Origin: Tetrahymena elliotti 4EA
Taxonomy: Eukaryota; Ciliophora; Oligohymenophorea; Hymenostomatida; Tetrahymenidae
Direction: 5' to 3'
Assembly: GCA_000231825.2 (NCBI GenBank)
Contig: JH720326.1
Location: forward strand, 795,600-859,599
Length of the DNA stretch: 64,000 nucleotides
This document shows, piece after piece, positions 13,137 to 26,241 of the stretch. The notes under the pieces were generated by a model. That model did not search any database. It worked only from the letters and a program-made list of their open reading frames with translations, and was not told where the DNA came from. Position numbers and translations under genes: made by a program. Each line of letters starts with the position of its first letter. Within the stretch, counting starts at the first letter, position 1.

Positions 13137-13252
13137 ATTTTTTCTATTTTAATAACAAATTAAACAGAAGAAATAGAAAAAGAAATCCCCTTCTAAAAAC
13201 ATTACTTTAGTTATTAATTAAAATTTTAAGGACTACAATTGGTTGGTACTTA

Positions 13253-16200
13253 TCATTTACGCCAATAAGTAGCCCATTTATGAATTATATCAGTAACTTA
13301 AGCAAAAAAGGCTGTTTCACTCTCATCTAAAATATTCAAGAAATGCAACTCTGCTTGGGTGTCATTTAGATCTAAATAAAATTTTTCAGCTAATTTTTCT
13401 AAAGCTTCGATGCTCATGTCCTTAATTCCTGAGTCTATCATTAAATGGAATAGATTGACTATCAATTTAGCATATTTTCTTAAATAAATATAGGCATGGA
13501 CACATTTCTTTTTAAATTCTGAATAAACTCTACTGTCTTTGCCTCCCATACCTTCAATCATCTAAGAACATAATTTCAATGGTGGTGGATATGGCTTAGG
13601 ATCTTGACCAAGAATGAAACCAAAGTCAATGTGGAAAAATTTTCCAGTAATATCAACCATTAAGTTTTCTAAGTGACGATCACCTACTCCCAAAAAGTAA
13701 GTCATCACACTGTAACCAGCACAACTAAGCATGTAATTTTCCATAATTTTCGAGTTTACATATTCGATGTTGCTTAGCTTTGCTTGTTCATCATTTTACA
13801 ATCTCAGATTTTTGTATTCTTCATAGATTGGATTTTCAGGATTTGCAGCTAACCCTTGTAAGTACTAAGAAAATTACTTACCTTTTTTTAGTAAATCTTG
13901 AATAGTTGTAGAATTAGGAACAAATTCCATAAATCCATCATTTTTAGAACAAGCAAGAACTTTATAAGGCATAATCCTGAAATCCTAACCAACACCTTTC
14001 AATAATCCATCCATCAAATTAAAGATTTGCATAACAAGTTAATCTTATCTCAAATCATCACCGTTCTTATAAATCATCTCCACTTTCCTTTCTTAATCCT
14101 TTTAACCTTTTTTTATAAAATTAAATGAAAGTTTTTTCATCCATTTTAGCTTAAAGACAAGCAGTTTTAATCAGAATTATTCATATAAAAGAAATTGAAA
14201 AACCCAATTTATAAAGTAAAATCTTATATTAGATCATTAATGTTATAAATTTTGATTTAATTATAAAAAATGACCAATTATCTTTTTCTTTCATTCAGCT
14301 CAAGGTTATAAAAGACTTTTTCTTTTTAATGATATTTAATACTTAATCTTTCAATCTAAAAAAATAAAAAAAAGACAGAATTCTATTTTGTTTTTGTAGT
14401 TAAGTCCTCTAATCAGCTTAACTAGATTGAAAATTTATTAATTTCAATGATAAAAATAAATAATTATCTATAAAATTCTAACAGAATAGATTAGTACTAG
14501 CTGTTTACATTTATAGCTTTTTTTATTTTTATGAACAATTTTTTATTCATTTAATATTTATTTACATTAACCTTTAATTGTCTTTTCTATTAAATGGATG
14601 GTGTTTTAATTAAGGTATTTTATTTATTGTTTAAGATAATTGTGTTTTAATGAATAAATTAATTGAAAATGATGATATCTGTCTAACTTACATTCAAAAA
14701 AAAAACTGTATGGATTTTTTTTTTGATTAATAAAAAAAATTTAATAGTGAGATATTAATAGTTCTTGAGTGTAAATTGAATGCTGAAAGTGTTATCAGTA
14801 AATTTTGATTGAAGTTTTATTGATAAATAAATGTAAGTTAAAATAAATTCAAGTGTTAAATAATGTTACCTATTGGATAAGCTGTAAATGTCATCTTTAT
14901 TGGTGCCATTGCACTCTTAAAAACAGTAGATTGTTAATGAATAGATTCAGAAAGAATTAAATTTGGATTTAAACAGAATGGATGCTCTTTGAAATTTGGT
15001 TTTTTGTATTCGTCTGATGCTAGCTTTTTTTTGATTATTTCAATTTTTTAAGTTCTATCTTTTTTACCCATAGAAAAAACAATTTATCTTAATTTCTATC
15101 TGAATTCTGACTAGAGATTTAATATTTCAAAATTTTCTTCACACTTTTCCTAAAGTTCTTCATTCATCTTTTCAAACACTTAATTAAACCATTCCTGTAC
15201 TCTTTAATTAGTAGGATTGAGTTTCGCTTTTTCTTTCTAGTCCATTTCTCTATCGCATTCAACTAATAAATACCTTAATTAAAAAATTATTCAAAAAAGA
15301 TGTAAGCTAAAATTTGATTTCAATCAGCATTTCCAAAACTAACAAAAAATGTTTAAATTAAGTAAATTAATATACCAATAAAATAAAGTAGCTATCTCTG
15401 TGTTTTCACATGCTTTCTTAACTAAAAACTGAGCAAGATGGCTTTATTCATAATTAAAGGGTTCATATCTTAAGGCCTAAGTAAGCTACAATAGAATTGA
15501 ACAAATTGTAGATGTTTGCTCCTTTTCGAGCTGTTCACAGGCATATTTACGAATAATAATAGCAGCATCTTAAGGTTTTTTGTACTTTTTATTATAGTAT
15601 TCATTGGCGCAAAATGAGCTAGACAACAAATGTAATGCATCACCATAAGAGCATTTAGCCCAGTTTTTCAGCATTTTCTTGGCTTCATTTATTTCTTTTG
15701 AATTATCCCATTAAATTGAATGCAAAAACTTTACTAGTGCCTCAGGATTCTAAATCAAAGAATATCTAAATATTTTCATTAGAATTTATTATAAATTAAA
15801 ATCCATTTTGAAATTTCTTGTAAATTTTAAATCTAAAATAATACCTGAATCTGTAAAATAATAGCTTCTCATCTTGCTTTAACTCACCTAGAATTGGTTT
15901 TTTTATTGAATTTTCAATAATTTATAATTCATTTTTAGATGGTTTAAGTTATTGAGGATTCTCATCTTCTCTGATAATAAGTGCTGTTTATTCTTAAATC
16001 AAGTCATCCTTACGATATTCCTAATCGAAATCAGATGTTACAACACACTCAGAAAAATCTACTTCTTATATGAAAAATTTAGAAGATTTACCACTAATCA
16101 GAGACTATTGAGTTGTATTTGTTGAAGAGCTAGATGAAGAATTATTCACTTCTTTAGTAATTAAATCATTGTCAATCATATATTCAGGTTCTTGATAAAG

Positions 16201-17070
16201 AACTAAAGTCTCAAAATTTGGAAAATCAATTTCTAAGAAAGCACTTGGAATCTTTTAGAAAGCATATATTTTTTGAAGATCAAGTTACTCTTTAAGTTAG
16301 TTTTTATGAACTGAAGATTATGCTTTTTAAGAAGGCTTATTTACATTTGTAAAAGCCTATTCAGTTTTTTAATGAGAAAAATTAATTTGCTTGATATTTT
16401 CATCAATAACTAATCCTGGGGTAATTGAAGAATAAGAAGTATCAGGAAGAGTATCTGGCCAAATATATAAATGGTATTTTCCTTATCTCAAACGAAATTA
16501 ATGATCAAAGAGACTAATAGTTGTACTTCCCAAAGGTCTTTTTTCATCTTTGTTTTTTTAGGAACACCATAATGTGATTGCGATTATCGAATTATAACTC
16601 AAATCTTTGTATTTGTAATTAAAGATAATATTCTACTCAAATAGCATCCTATCAATAAACAACGTCTGCTATGGTGGATATATTTTTTTTTCATTTACTA
16701 CAAGCTAAGCAGTCACCATAGCTTCCAAATTCTCTGATTTACTACTGCCATCTTCATCATTAAAAAAGTATCTAATGAATAAATTTAAAAATGTTAAAAT
16801 ATCAATCATTCATTCTTCAATCTTGAGTCTGTTTCAATATTTTAAATGAAAAACTTAAAATAACTATGTTTTAGATTGTTTTTGTTGTATAAAAATTTCA
16901 TAATTTTATCCATTTTTTGCTAAGAATTGATCTAATAGCAATCAATGTTTTTATAATAAATAAAAATACCTCAAAACTTTCTTTTAATCATTTATGCAGC
17001 ATATCTTAAATTTAACTTGGAGAGAATCTAAAAGAGTATGTTAGATATATTCAGTAGGACTTTTCTTCAT
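13253..17070 (-). CDS. VPS34: class III phosphatidylinositol 3-kinase (Vps34)
   Basis: Makes PI3P on endosomal and autophagic membranes. Start ATG at 17070 ([17 protein letters not shown]), stop TGA 13253-13255 after HKWATYWRK, the short C-terminal helix typical of Vps34. Domains in order: C2 (about 16050-16780; [19 protein letters not shown], then [11 protein letters not shown] and WPDTLPDTS), helical PIK domain (about 15370-15780; [13 protein letters not shown], then [13 protein letters not shown] and LLQLTQALRYEPF), and kinase. The kinase has the K-loop region [29 protein letters not shown], catalytic loop [14 protein letters not shown]-type [14 protein letters not shown], and EGMGG in the activation region, so it looks active. 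A 763-bp intron (14107-14869) splits the N-lobe; the last exon is 13253-14106. The PPPLKL and EGMGG motifs favour class III over class I. N-terminal splice borders are approximate. Confidence 0.95.
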
Positions 17071-17905
17071 AGTTTTATAATAGATTTTAGAATTAGAATT
17101 TAGATTGTCTTTTTTTCTAAAATTTATATTTTAATGTGTATCAAATCAAGAAGAGATAATCTACTTTAGCCTTAAATTCTTATTAATTTACTAACTTCTT
17201 TTGAAATTAATTGAATTAATAATTAGTATGCTTGCTTATGCTTTTGAGAAAGGAATACAACAAAATCTTATATAAAAACTATGACTACGAAATATTCTAT
17301 AATATAATTAAATCAATAAATTATGATCAAGAAGTTTTCAAAGATTAAAAATAGATATTTTAAATTGATTGATTTTAGATAGAATTTAGAATTGTCAGAA
17401 AAATATTCTGGATCTAGGCAGATAAAAATCTTATAAAGCTAAAATATATCCTTATAAATTTTCTCACTTCTTATAAAAATAAATACTATTGTGCTTATGC
17501 TTTTTAGAAAAAATTACAACAAAATCTTAGATGAAATGATGATTAAAACTTACCCAAATTTAAATAAATTAATTTTAATTAACCTATTAATACTTAGAAA
17601 CCTTGAGTTGCTTGTTGTAGTTTGTTATAAATATATAAAATAATGTTAATAAACATTAGCAATAGTATATTAAAAAATGGATTTTCAAATAATATTAAGT
17701 GGTTTATTTACATATTTATTAAAAGATTAAGTTAAATTTTGTATCTACCCAATACTATTACTTCTAAATATTTTATTACAATTAAAAAATTTCAGAAAAA
17801 ATCTTCCTTATGTTTGTATTTGGTATCAAAATATTGTAAATTATAACTAAAATAAATAACAAACTATATACATAATTAATTTACATTCTATTTATTTAAA
17901 TATTT
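17071..17905. other. intergenic, no gene seen
   Basis: Upstream of Vps34 and downstream of the coiled-coil gene, both minus strand. It contains two related A/T-rich segments near 17230-17290 and 17490-17540 (TGCTTATGCTTTT followed by ACAACAAAATCTTA), a degenerate duplication. No ORF or RNA recognised. Confidence 0.5.
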
Positions 17906-20900
17906 TCAATTATAAAGACGCATGTGATTATGCTTTTCACGAAGCTCAACAATTTCATTTTCTTAAACCCTATATATTAAATTTTTTATTAATTCGTCAA
18001 AAAATTGAAAATTAATTCTTACTCTGCAACCATGACAAGAGGATCCATAATTTATTTCAAAAGAGTAGCAGGCTAATCAACCAATTTGAAGTCAAGACTA
18101 GCCAATTAAATTAAAAACTTTTATGTTTGCTCCTCATTTAGCATATTAAACTCAGACACATACTTTATACTTGAAAATTCTTAAACTGGGAAAAATTATT
18201 CATGGCTTATTCCAATAGCTGAATCATAAGATGGTTCTTTAATTTAAAATTTAAAATAAATTTAGTAAATCTGGTTATTAATAGTTATTAAGAGATAGTA
18301 AAATCTATAGATGACATTAGAAGAAATGATATAATATATTTTAAACTTGAGCTAATTGATAATATAGTAACTCTTTAAATATTTGTAATAATCATATAAA
18401 ATACTATCAACTTGAGCTGAGCCAATTCAACTCTTCAAATATTGTTTGAAATTTAAAAAATAAAATTACTTTTTAAGACATCTAATTTTTTGATGTTGTT
18501 ATTAGATCCTCTTATTGGAGAAGCTTAGGATTGTTTATTGTTCATATTATTTTACGAATTTTTTCTTTGTAGGGACATAGAATTAGTTACTGCAAAACTA
18601 TTTGTTCTTAGTTATTTAGGTATAGAATAATCGTTTTTTCTATTTAGAGCAGCTGATGTGGCTCTTAAATTAGTTTAACTCTCTCTATTAACTTATTATA
18701 GTTCAGTTTCATAATGTAATTCGTTATTATCTCTTTCTCTTTCAAGCTGCTCTTTATACCTCTTTTTTTCTTCATTAATAGAATTTTTGTACTTTTCTAA
18801 AGCAAGCCTCCTAATATTGTCTTCTTCTATTTTTTTTAGTATTCTTTCTTTTTGAGCTTACTTTGCCTGCTCAATTTATCTACTTTTTTCTAATTTTAGT
18901 TCAAGTTATATTTTCTCTTCAATAAATTTCTTTTTATGATCCTAAAGCATTTTTTCTTTTTTCCTTTATGCTTCTTCTAATTCTTGTAATTGTTTCTTTT
19001 TCACATTTTCTTACCAAATTTATTACTCATGGGTTATTCTGGACCTTTACTATTTATTTAAAAAAATTAAAATAGTTTAAGCAAACAAAAACCATGAAAC
19101 TATTTACAAATTTAAAGTTTTCCTATTTTTCAACATCTGTTTTGATTTTTTTGAAGCGATCAAATTTATATTTTTCAGATTATTTTCTTAAGATCTACTC
19201 TTAGTCTAATAAATTTTAAAGAAAATCTTATTTAATGATATCTTCATCCATTTGAGAAGCATTTGGATCATAATTTTTATGAAGAAGTAACTATTTTTTA
19301 TATTCTTACTCTAGCTTTTTAACAAGTTCCTAGTCTTTAATAAAGTTATCAAGCCTTTACTCTTTTTCTTCTAATTTCTTTAATATTAATTAATTTTCAA
19401 TAAATCACATTAATTATTTTAAAAGGATTTACCTGTTTTACATTATAGACATTGTACATTTACTACTCTTACATTTTGATCTATCTCTATTCTAGCTATG
19501 TTTTATACTATTCATTTATGTATCTTCTTTGATTCTTTAATCTTTCAAGTTGCTATTTAAAAGTTTAGTTAAATAAATGTTATTTAAAAATTTAATAAAA
19601 TAAATTCAAAGATTTTTTTAATTATTATTATTATTATTATTATTATTAAATATTTACTTCTTTCACTTTTGAATCTTTGTCCTACATTTTTTTAAGCTTC
19701 GATTCATACTCTTCTTTTCTTCCTAATTCATTTTCTTGATTCTTTCTTTTGATATCTTCAACTTTTTAGTTTCTTATTTAAGATTTCAATTTTTTCTCCT
19801 ATTCAAGCTGCATTTCATTCCAATCACTTTAGTTGTATTGTGCCTGTAATTATTTTTCTCTCAATAAGAATTACTCTTTTTCTCTTAGCTCTTCTAAAAT
19901 TTATTTTCTATCTTCTCTTTCCTTCTGTTTTTAAAAATTATTTTTATCAAATTTATCTAAATAACTAATTGATTACTTGCTTCTATGGGTCTTTTTCCTA
20001 GATTTAATTCTCTTCGTTTTTTATTCTTTCTCTGCTTTTATATTCCTCCTAAAATTAATATTAATTAAATTTAAATTACATTCTTTACTATTATTAAATA
20101 TATTTTACTTCTATCTATTAATTTTTATATTGTTGTTAATTTAATATAATGTCATATTCCTTTTGCTTTTTTTCTCTGAGTTTTTCTAACAAATTTGATT
20201 CTTTATCTAGAGTAAAGCTCAGATCTTTATAGGTGCTGCTATTCAACTTTTCCACATTAGAAAAGTTTTAATTATGTTTATCTAAGAAACTTCTACTCCT
20301 CTAAAATTTATTTATTCAAAATAAATTATAAATACATAAAAGCTTATTAATAAATACTTCATGTGAAGAGTTATCTGCTATATATTGACTTTTATTTTTT
20401 TTATCACTGTATACACTAGCTTCTCTTGAATTCATAAACCTCGATCTCATTTCAAGTTCCTCTCTTTCTTACTATTCCATAATAACCTTTTATCTTTCCT
20501 ATTTAGTATATCAATTGTATGTATTAAAATTTCATCTCTTTTCTCAACGAAAATAATAAATTTGTTTTTTAGCTCTAATTTGCAGAGGAAAGTAAATTAA
20601 ATAATTTATTTATTACCTAAATGACTTCTTAAATGAGTTCTTATCTTCTTTATTCAGTTTTATCATATTTAACATCAATATAGTACTTTTAATCTTACAG
20701 ATTAAGCCCTTTTAGAGCAATAACAGACTCTTCTTTTATTCTTTTTTTGTTTTTATATGTTAAATCTTTTTTATCTATTCCTTTCATTCTCATAGCTTCT
20801 AAAGTTCTTGGACTTTATTTATTTATTTATTTTCAAATTAAAAATATTAGGATACATTAAGAATTTAAACTCTATTTTACCTGTCAAATTGTAACTAATT

Positions 20901-21220
20901 TTCTTAGATTTTATCAGATTTTTTATAGTCAACAGTATCATTTTAAGCTAAATCACTCTCAGTATTTAATTTTTCATCATTATAATCTTAATATAAATAT
21001 TTATTTGAATAAAATTTCCTAATTAATAAATTGAATTACTTTCATTAAACGTTTGCTGTATTTATCTTTTTACTCTTTCATCATATGCCTTGTATTGGTC
21101 TATACCTTGGTAATATTGTGGTCTAATAGGCGAAAGAGATTCATTAGGCTAAGTAACAGATCTTTAATTTCTTTTATTTCTCTAAATTCTAAAATTTTTA
21201 TCTTTAGGAATTCTACTCAT
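17906..21220 (-). CDS. large coiled-coil protein, unidentified
   Basis: Multi-exon gene; ATG at 21220 (MSRIPKDKNFRIQRNKRN), TGA at 17906-17908 after the ending REKHNHMRLYN. After a basic, Gln/Asn-rich N-terminus (SLSPIRPQYYQGIDQYKAY), several exons encode long heptad-like Lys/Glu/Gln helices, for example QLERLKNQRRYINEQYK (19540 region), EDIKRKNQENELGRKEEYE (19700s) and ERILKKIEEDNIRRLALEKY (18800s). A Ser/Asn-rich linker follows, then a non-coiled C-terminal part (LASLDFKLVDQPATLLKQIM, 18040-18100). A 54-bp intron joins ...MVAE to VQENEIVELRE. The composition fits a cytoskeletal, centriolar or ciliary protein, but no family motif is recognised. One intron carries a long TTA microsatellite. 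Confidence 0.75.
19617..19648. repeat. (TTA)n microsatellite in an intron
   Basis: About ten uninterrupted TTA/ATT units, inside an intron of the coiled-coil gene, between the exons near 19560 and 19655. Confidence 0.9.
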
Positions 21221-21312
21221 ACCTAATTTAATAATAGCAAAATATTTATTATGATAAAATCAAAAAAAAACTTAAATTAACTAATTCTCTATTGGATTTG
21301 AATTAATACAAA

Positions 21313-24300
21313 TCAAAAAAACTAAACCAACTTTTCTCTATGGATTTTTAAATAAATAATGTATTTACTTGATGTATCTTAGCCTTTAGATTGGTATCCT
21401 ATAATCATTTTAGGAGACATTCTTAAAGCATTCAAGTAAGAATTATTGCTATTTTCTAATATGTATGATTTATCACCTTCTTTAGATTTGGCATTAGAAG
21501 TATTAGCCGTTGTGAGAGCTGTTGATTTTTTGTAACTTTCTGCTTGTTAATTTTGATTTTGCTTGTCTGATAAGTTTGACACACTATACTAATTACCTTT
21601 TTATGATTTTGGAGTAGTTTTAGAGTTACTTCTTTAGATCGATATTTTTTTTTATTACAAATCTGTTTATTCTTACTTTTTACTATCTAACATACCATTA
21701 TTTCTGCTAGAAGGACCATTTTAATTAGCCTAATTTACTGAGGAATTGTTGTTTTATTTCATTAAGTTGATTTAATCAATTTAAATATCAATGTTTTTTT
21801 AGTTATTTGTTGTATTTGGGTTCATTTCTTTTTATGGGATATATTAATCTGTATTTTATTAAGCAAAATTTGCCGTTTGTTAAGATTAAAACTACCCTGA
21901 ATTTTAAAAATTATTTAGTTAATTATTAGAATTTTACTACAATAATGATTTAGGCTATTAATTAAAACTTTGTTGAATCTATTCTTGATTATTTTTATCC
22001 TATAATTAATTACCTCCTTACTACTAAAACTAAGTAGGCTAGTCATTTTTTTATTATTGATGTTATTAATTCTGATTTAATATATTAGATTACTATAATT
22101 GCTAGTTATTGGATATATTTTATTGGTTGGCATTTTGAGAAAAAGTAGGTTGAGTCACATACTAATTTTATTAATTTGTATTTAATTATTAACTTTGTTA
22201 ATTAGGTAAATTTTATTATTATTATTATTAAAATTGATTTAGATTCTATTATATTTGTTGTTATTAGGGCACAGAAGTATTATTTTATTATTAGTTATTT
22301 ATATTTTATTATTAATTTTAAATTTACTGTTGTTATTTACCATTATTTATTTGTTATTAATCTGTTATTGGAATATTGTTTTACAATTATTATTATTTTT
22401 CATTTTGTTACAAATTTTATTAATTGGTATTTTACTAAAATTAGCCATTGACAATTTATTGTTATTGTTGTTGTTAAAGAGTTCCCTTTTCATTTCCTTA
22501 CTATTATTAGGCCGTGTTATTTGGTAAAGGTTATCCAAAAGTTTAGTTATTTTACTACTATTGTAAAAAAGGATTTTACTATTATTGCTAAGAAATAGTT
22601 TAGCTATTTTACTTTTATCCTTACCCTTAAATTTATTGCTCAGCTAAATTTTAATTATTTTATGATTGAGCTGGCAAAATATTTTATTGATTTAGAGAAG
22701 TTAAATTTTACTATTATTATTATTATGTGGCAGCTTAGTTATTTTATTTTTATACTTATCCAGGAATTTGCCCTTATTAAACTTATTGCTAAGCTATTTA
22801 ATTATTTTATAATTGTTGCTGATCCTTATTATTTTATTAAGTTAAAGGCTAGTTATTTTACTGGACAGGTTATTAAAGTTAAGTATTTTATTGATTTTAA
22901 TTTTATAATTAACTTGGTTAATTAGCATTCTATGGCAATGCTTATTGATTTCCATTTTGTTAATTCTATTAATTTCCTATTTACTGTTACAAAATCGAAA
23001 CAGGTTAACTACCTTATTGCTATTGACTCACATTTTGTTAAGCTGCCACATTTTAGGTCTAAGATGTTTACAAATTTTTCTGCTATTATTACTAATTCTA
23101 TAATTACTATTAATTTTATTAATTTAAATTTTGATGATTAACCTATTGATTAGAGTTTTATAACAATTATTGATTTTAAATTTAACTTTGTTAATTAGTA
23201 TTAGAAGAGTTAGCCTATTACTAAACAGTGCTCAGGTTATTCTATTGCTATTATTACTGTTATACAAGATTTTATTGTTACGATTAAGTAGTAGGTACAT
23301 TATTTTATTGTTACGATTAAGTAGCAGGTACATTATTTTATTGTTAATTCATGTTACCACTTATCTGCTATGGTTGTTAAAGATTACTCTATTATTGGTT
23401 TTAATTAGCATTTTATTGTTATATTTATGTAGCAGGCAAGCTGTTTTAAACCTAATTCTGATTAGTGTTTTACTATTGAGTTAAGATGGATTAGTTGTTG
23501 GTTTACTAATTTGCATTTATTTGTTAGGGTAAATTACTTTTATCATTTTATTAATTCACAGGTAGATTAGCATTTTGACCTGAATTAATATTCTAAGAAA
23601 TCAAAGAATTATTTTACTATTAGACTTACTGATTTATATTTCCATTTTTATTATTAACATTTTATTAATTTTGTTAGGGTATACTGGTATTTTAGTTTTA
23701 GACTAATGACTGCTACTAATTATGAACACTTTATTAAGTTTACTGTTAAGTGATATTTTAATTTTAAACATTAACACTTTATTAGCCTTATTGTTGCTAC
23801 TACTGTTAATTTGTTTAAGGCTGCTGCAATAGAGATTACCATTATTACTGCTAAAGCTAATGCTTTTGGTTCACTGTTTAATTAGTATTATTTGATGTAG
23901 ATGAATTTTATTTATCATTTTATGGTTAAATAACATTTTATTAATTTTAGGTTTAAGATATTTAAGTTTGCTGTTATATTTGCTATTGGTTTTGGTTATT
24001 TGAAGATGCAATTTAATTAATTTACTGTGGTTAATATTATTAACTGCTAGCCTAAATTTAGCCATTTTGTTACTGATTAGAGCTATTTTAATTTTAAGGC
24101 TAGGTTCCAACTTAGTTTTATTGATAAAGTTAGCTTTGATTATTTGGCTAAATATTATTTGCTGTTTAACTATTTCCATTTTACTTATTTTATAACTAGC
24201 TTTATTACATTTAATTTGCTTATCCATTACTACCAGCTTACTAAGCCATGCTTTATTAAGGAAACGCTTGATTGCTTGAAGAATTTTAATGTTAAAAACC

Positions 24301-24510
24301 TGTATTCTGTTGATTTGGGTTATTTAGATTAGCATTTTAGCTTTATTAATTAATGCTGCTTTAAAGAAGAGTATTATTCTAAATAGATGCTTAATTTTGT
24401 AATTATTATTGCTGAGATCCTTATTGCTATAATATTTAAGATTTCTAATCCTATGATTAATTACTTGCTAAATTCTATTAAGCAGCTTGCTATTGATACT
24501 ATGACTACAT
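21313..24510 (-). CDS. giant Gln/Asn-rich (prion-like) protein
   Basis: One continuous frame of 1,065 codons from ATG at 24510 (MQSQYQQQAAQQNLASNQSQ) to TGA at 21313-21315, open only with TAA/TAG as Gln. Around 850 residues are mostly Gln and Asn with Ser, Thr, Pro and Ala and few charges or aromatics: a very large low-complexity region of the prion-like or phase-separating type. A short internal repeat, NNVPATQSQQQ then NNVPTTQSQQQ, lies at about residues 385-410. The final 200 residues differ, with more Ser, Lys and charge (RSNSKTTPKSQKGNQYSVSN, then NALRMSPKMIIGYQSKG), and may be the functional domain. An intron starting at GTAAAT after SKGQDTSS could change the last 15 residues. No known domain is recognised; RNA-granule, transcription or exocytic roles are only guesses. 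Confidence 0.88.
23275..23350 (-). repeat. short tandem repeat inside the Q/N-rich gene
   Basis: Two adjacent 36-bp units (on the plus strand each contains TTGTTACGATTAAGTAG) encode NNVPATQSQQQ and NNVPTTQSQQQ. They are nearly identical at the DNA level, implying recent duplication within the low-complexity region. Confidence 0.85.
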
Positions 24511-25155
24511 TTTATCTAACTAGCTACTTTATAAAATGAACTTTTAAAACTATTTTGATATTCAATAGTTAGTTAGTTTTTTCAATCAGATAATTACTTT
24601 AGATGTTACTTATATTCAGTTTAGTTTTCAGAAAAAATAAATAATTTCACTATAACTTATAAATATCTCAATCCTCTTATAACAGTTTCAAATTATATTA
24701 TTATTTAATATATATATTATCAGTGAAATTTTATTTTTACTATTATAATTTTGCTGATTTGGTTGGTAAAAAGAATACTAAAAATTATGAGTAAAAATCT
24801 AATTATCTAATTTTAATTAAGATGATATATAAATATTAAAATTTTTTTTGAAATCTTAATTATTTTCTAACTGATGGTAAAGAAAGATGAAATTCGAAAG
24901 AAGTATTTGATGTTATTATTTATAATTATAATAGTAATCAATTAATTAGGTCGAAATGAATCCAAGGTAAAAAAAGACAATTTTTTTATATTGTCATTCC
25001 CATAATGTATGATAATTATAATTACAGATTCTAAAATCGAGTGGTTGGTTAATCCATAAAAAGATTCAAGTTAAACAAATAATATAACGATATAAATTTA
25101 TATTTTTACAAATATTATCAAATTCTTAATTTATTTAAAAAATAATTATTGTCTT
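24511..25155. other. intergenic, no gene seen
   Basis: Promoter side of the Q/N-rich gene and 3' side of URM1, both minus strand. A/T-rich; no frame or RNA was recognised. Confidence 0.5.
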
Positions 25156-25821
25156 TCAGCCACCATGAAGAGTTGAAATGAAACTGATTCTATCCTTATT
25201 TTCAACATTAGCTTCATCTTTTCCTTCAAGTTCCCAATCTGCATCATTGATTAAAACTAAAATTCCAGCACGTCTATTTTAAGATAAAAATCAATTAATA
25301 AATATATATTTATGAAAAGGTCATTTTTTAATATGTGTGTTTATTAGTAAGATAGATATATAAGTAAAATAAGTCAATATTAATTTACTTATTTTAGAAA
25401 AGTATATTTTTAATAAATAGTTGTCTAATGTAGAATTTTTATTTATTTTTATAAATTTCAATAAATTAAATACAATTAATTATCAGCACCAACAAAGAAT
25501 TCGGGTTTCTTCTTAACATAGCTCTTAGCAATAACTGTAATAAGGTCGCCCAACTTGATACTTTCTTAATTTTCCAAAATAACTTCAAAAGTTTTGTGTC
25601 CATCAAAACACAAATCTAATCCTCCACTAATTATATATTTTTTGATAAAATTATAATTATTATGTCTTCAAAAATACTTTTCAACAAACAAAATTTCAAA
25701 TTAAAACATAAAAATGTTTTTATCAGATAAAATTTTAAGAGTATTCCTCTAAAAATTAATTTCTTTTAATGCAAAAAAACGAAAAACAAAAAAGTTACCT
25801 AAGTTCAATAGTTACCTTCAT
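25156..25821 (-). CDS. URM1: URM1, ubiquitin-related modifier / sulfur carrier
   Basis: A ubiquitin-fold sulfur carrier that is thiocarboxylated at its C-terminal Gly-Gly and supplies sulfur for tRNA wobble-uridine thiolation; it can also be conjugated to proteins. Three exons: 25799-25821, 25474-25626 and 25156-25273, giving 97 aa, the usual family length. The first exon is only 23 nt (MKVTIEL plus two bases). Diagnostic sequence: SGGLDLCF near the N-terminus, [11 protein letters not shown] in the middle, then [16 protein letters not shown] and the ending [10 protein letters not shown] directly before TGA, so no processing is needed to expose GG. All key features are intact. Confidence 0.96.
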
Positions 25822-26241
25822 AATTAATTTTTTTATATTTCTTCTATTTTGTTTTTTAATTCTAACTCTTAGGAATTTTATTAACAAATTTAAGTGAAAA
25901 CAGTGTTTATACATCAAAAGTGGATAGATAGATATATTCTGATTTTATACTTATCATCAAACAAATGCTTCCTTTTAGCAAACTATGGCAATAATAAAAT
26001 AATTATTTTTTAGTAATTTTTAGATTTTAATACAAATTATTTTTTTCAATCTTCATAAATTGTATGACATCAGTTTGTTAATATTATTTTATTAAGAAAA
26101 TTGAAGATAAATAGATCAAAAGGTATATAAAATTTGAATAAAAACAGATATCAACTAATTATTCCATTTATTTATGATTTTTATCTTGTTTAAAATAATA
26201 ATTTTAAAATTGAATAAGTAAATTTGGAGTAGAATAAATTT
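25822..26241. other. intergenic between divergent genes
   Basis: Separates URM1 (minus) from the plus-strand frames that follow, so it should hold both promoters. A/T-rich; no specific motif is recognised. Confidence 0.5.

Noticed and set aside
13870..13890. Apparent tiny intron (GTAAGTAATTTTCTTAG) in the Vps34 kinase exon
   Set aside because: It is too short and the frame is open straight through it, giving a sensible kinase sequence.
22255..23484. Several plus-strand hydrophobic Leu/Ile-rich ORFs
   Set aside because: They are the antisense of the Gln/Asn-rich gene: TTA, TTG and ATT are complements of the TAA, CAA and AAT codons of that gene.
23871..24227. Minus-strand 118-aa Lys/Ile-rich ORF
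   Set aside because: It lies in a different frame of the same strand as the Gln/Asn-rich gene and is a shadow of it.
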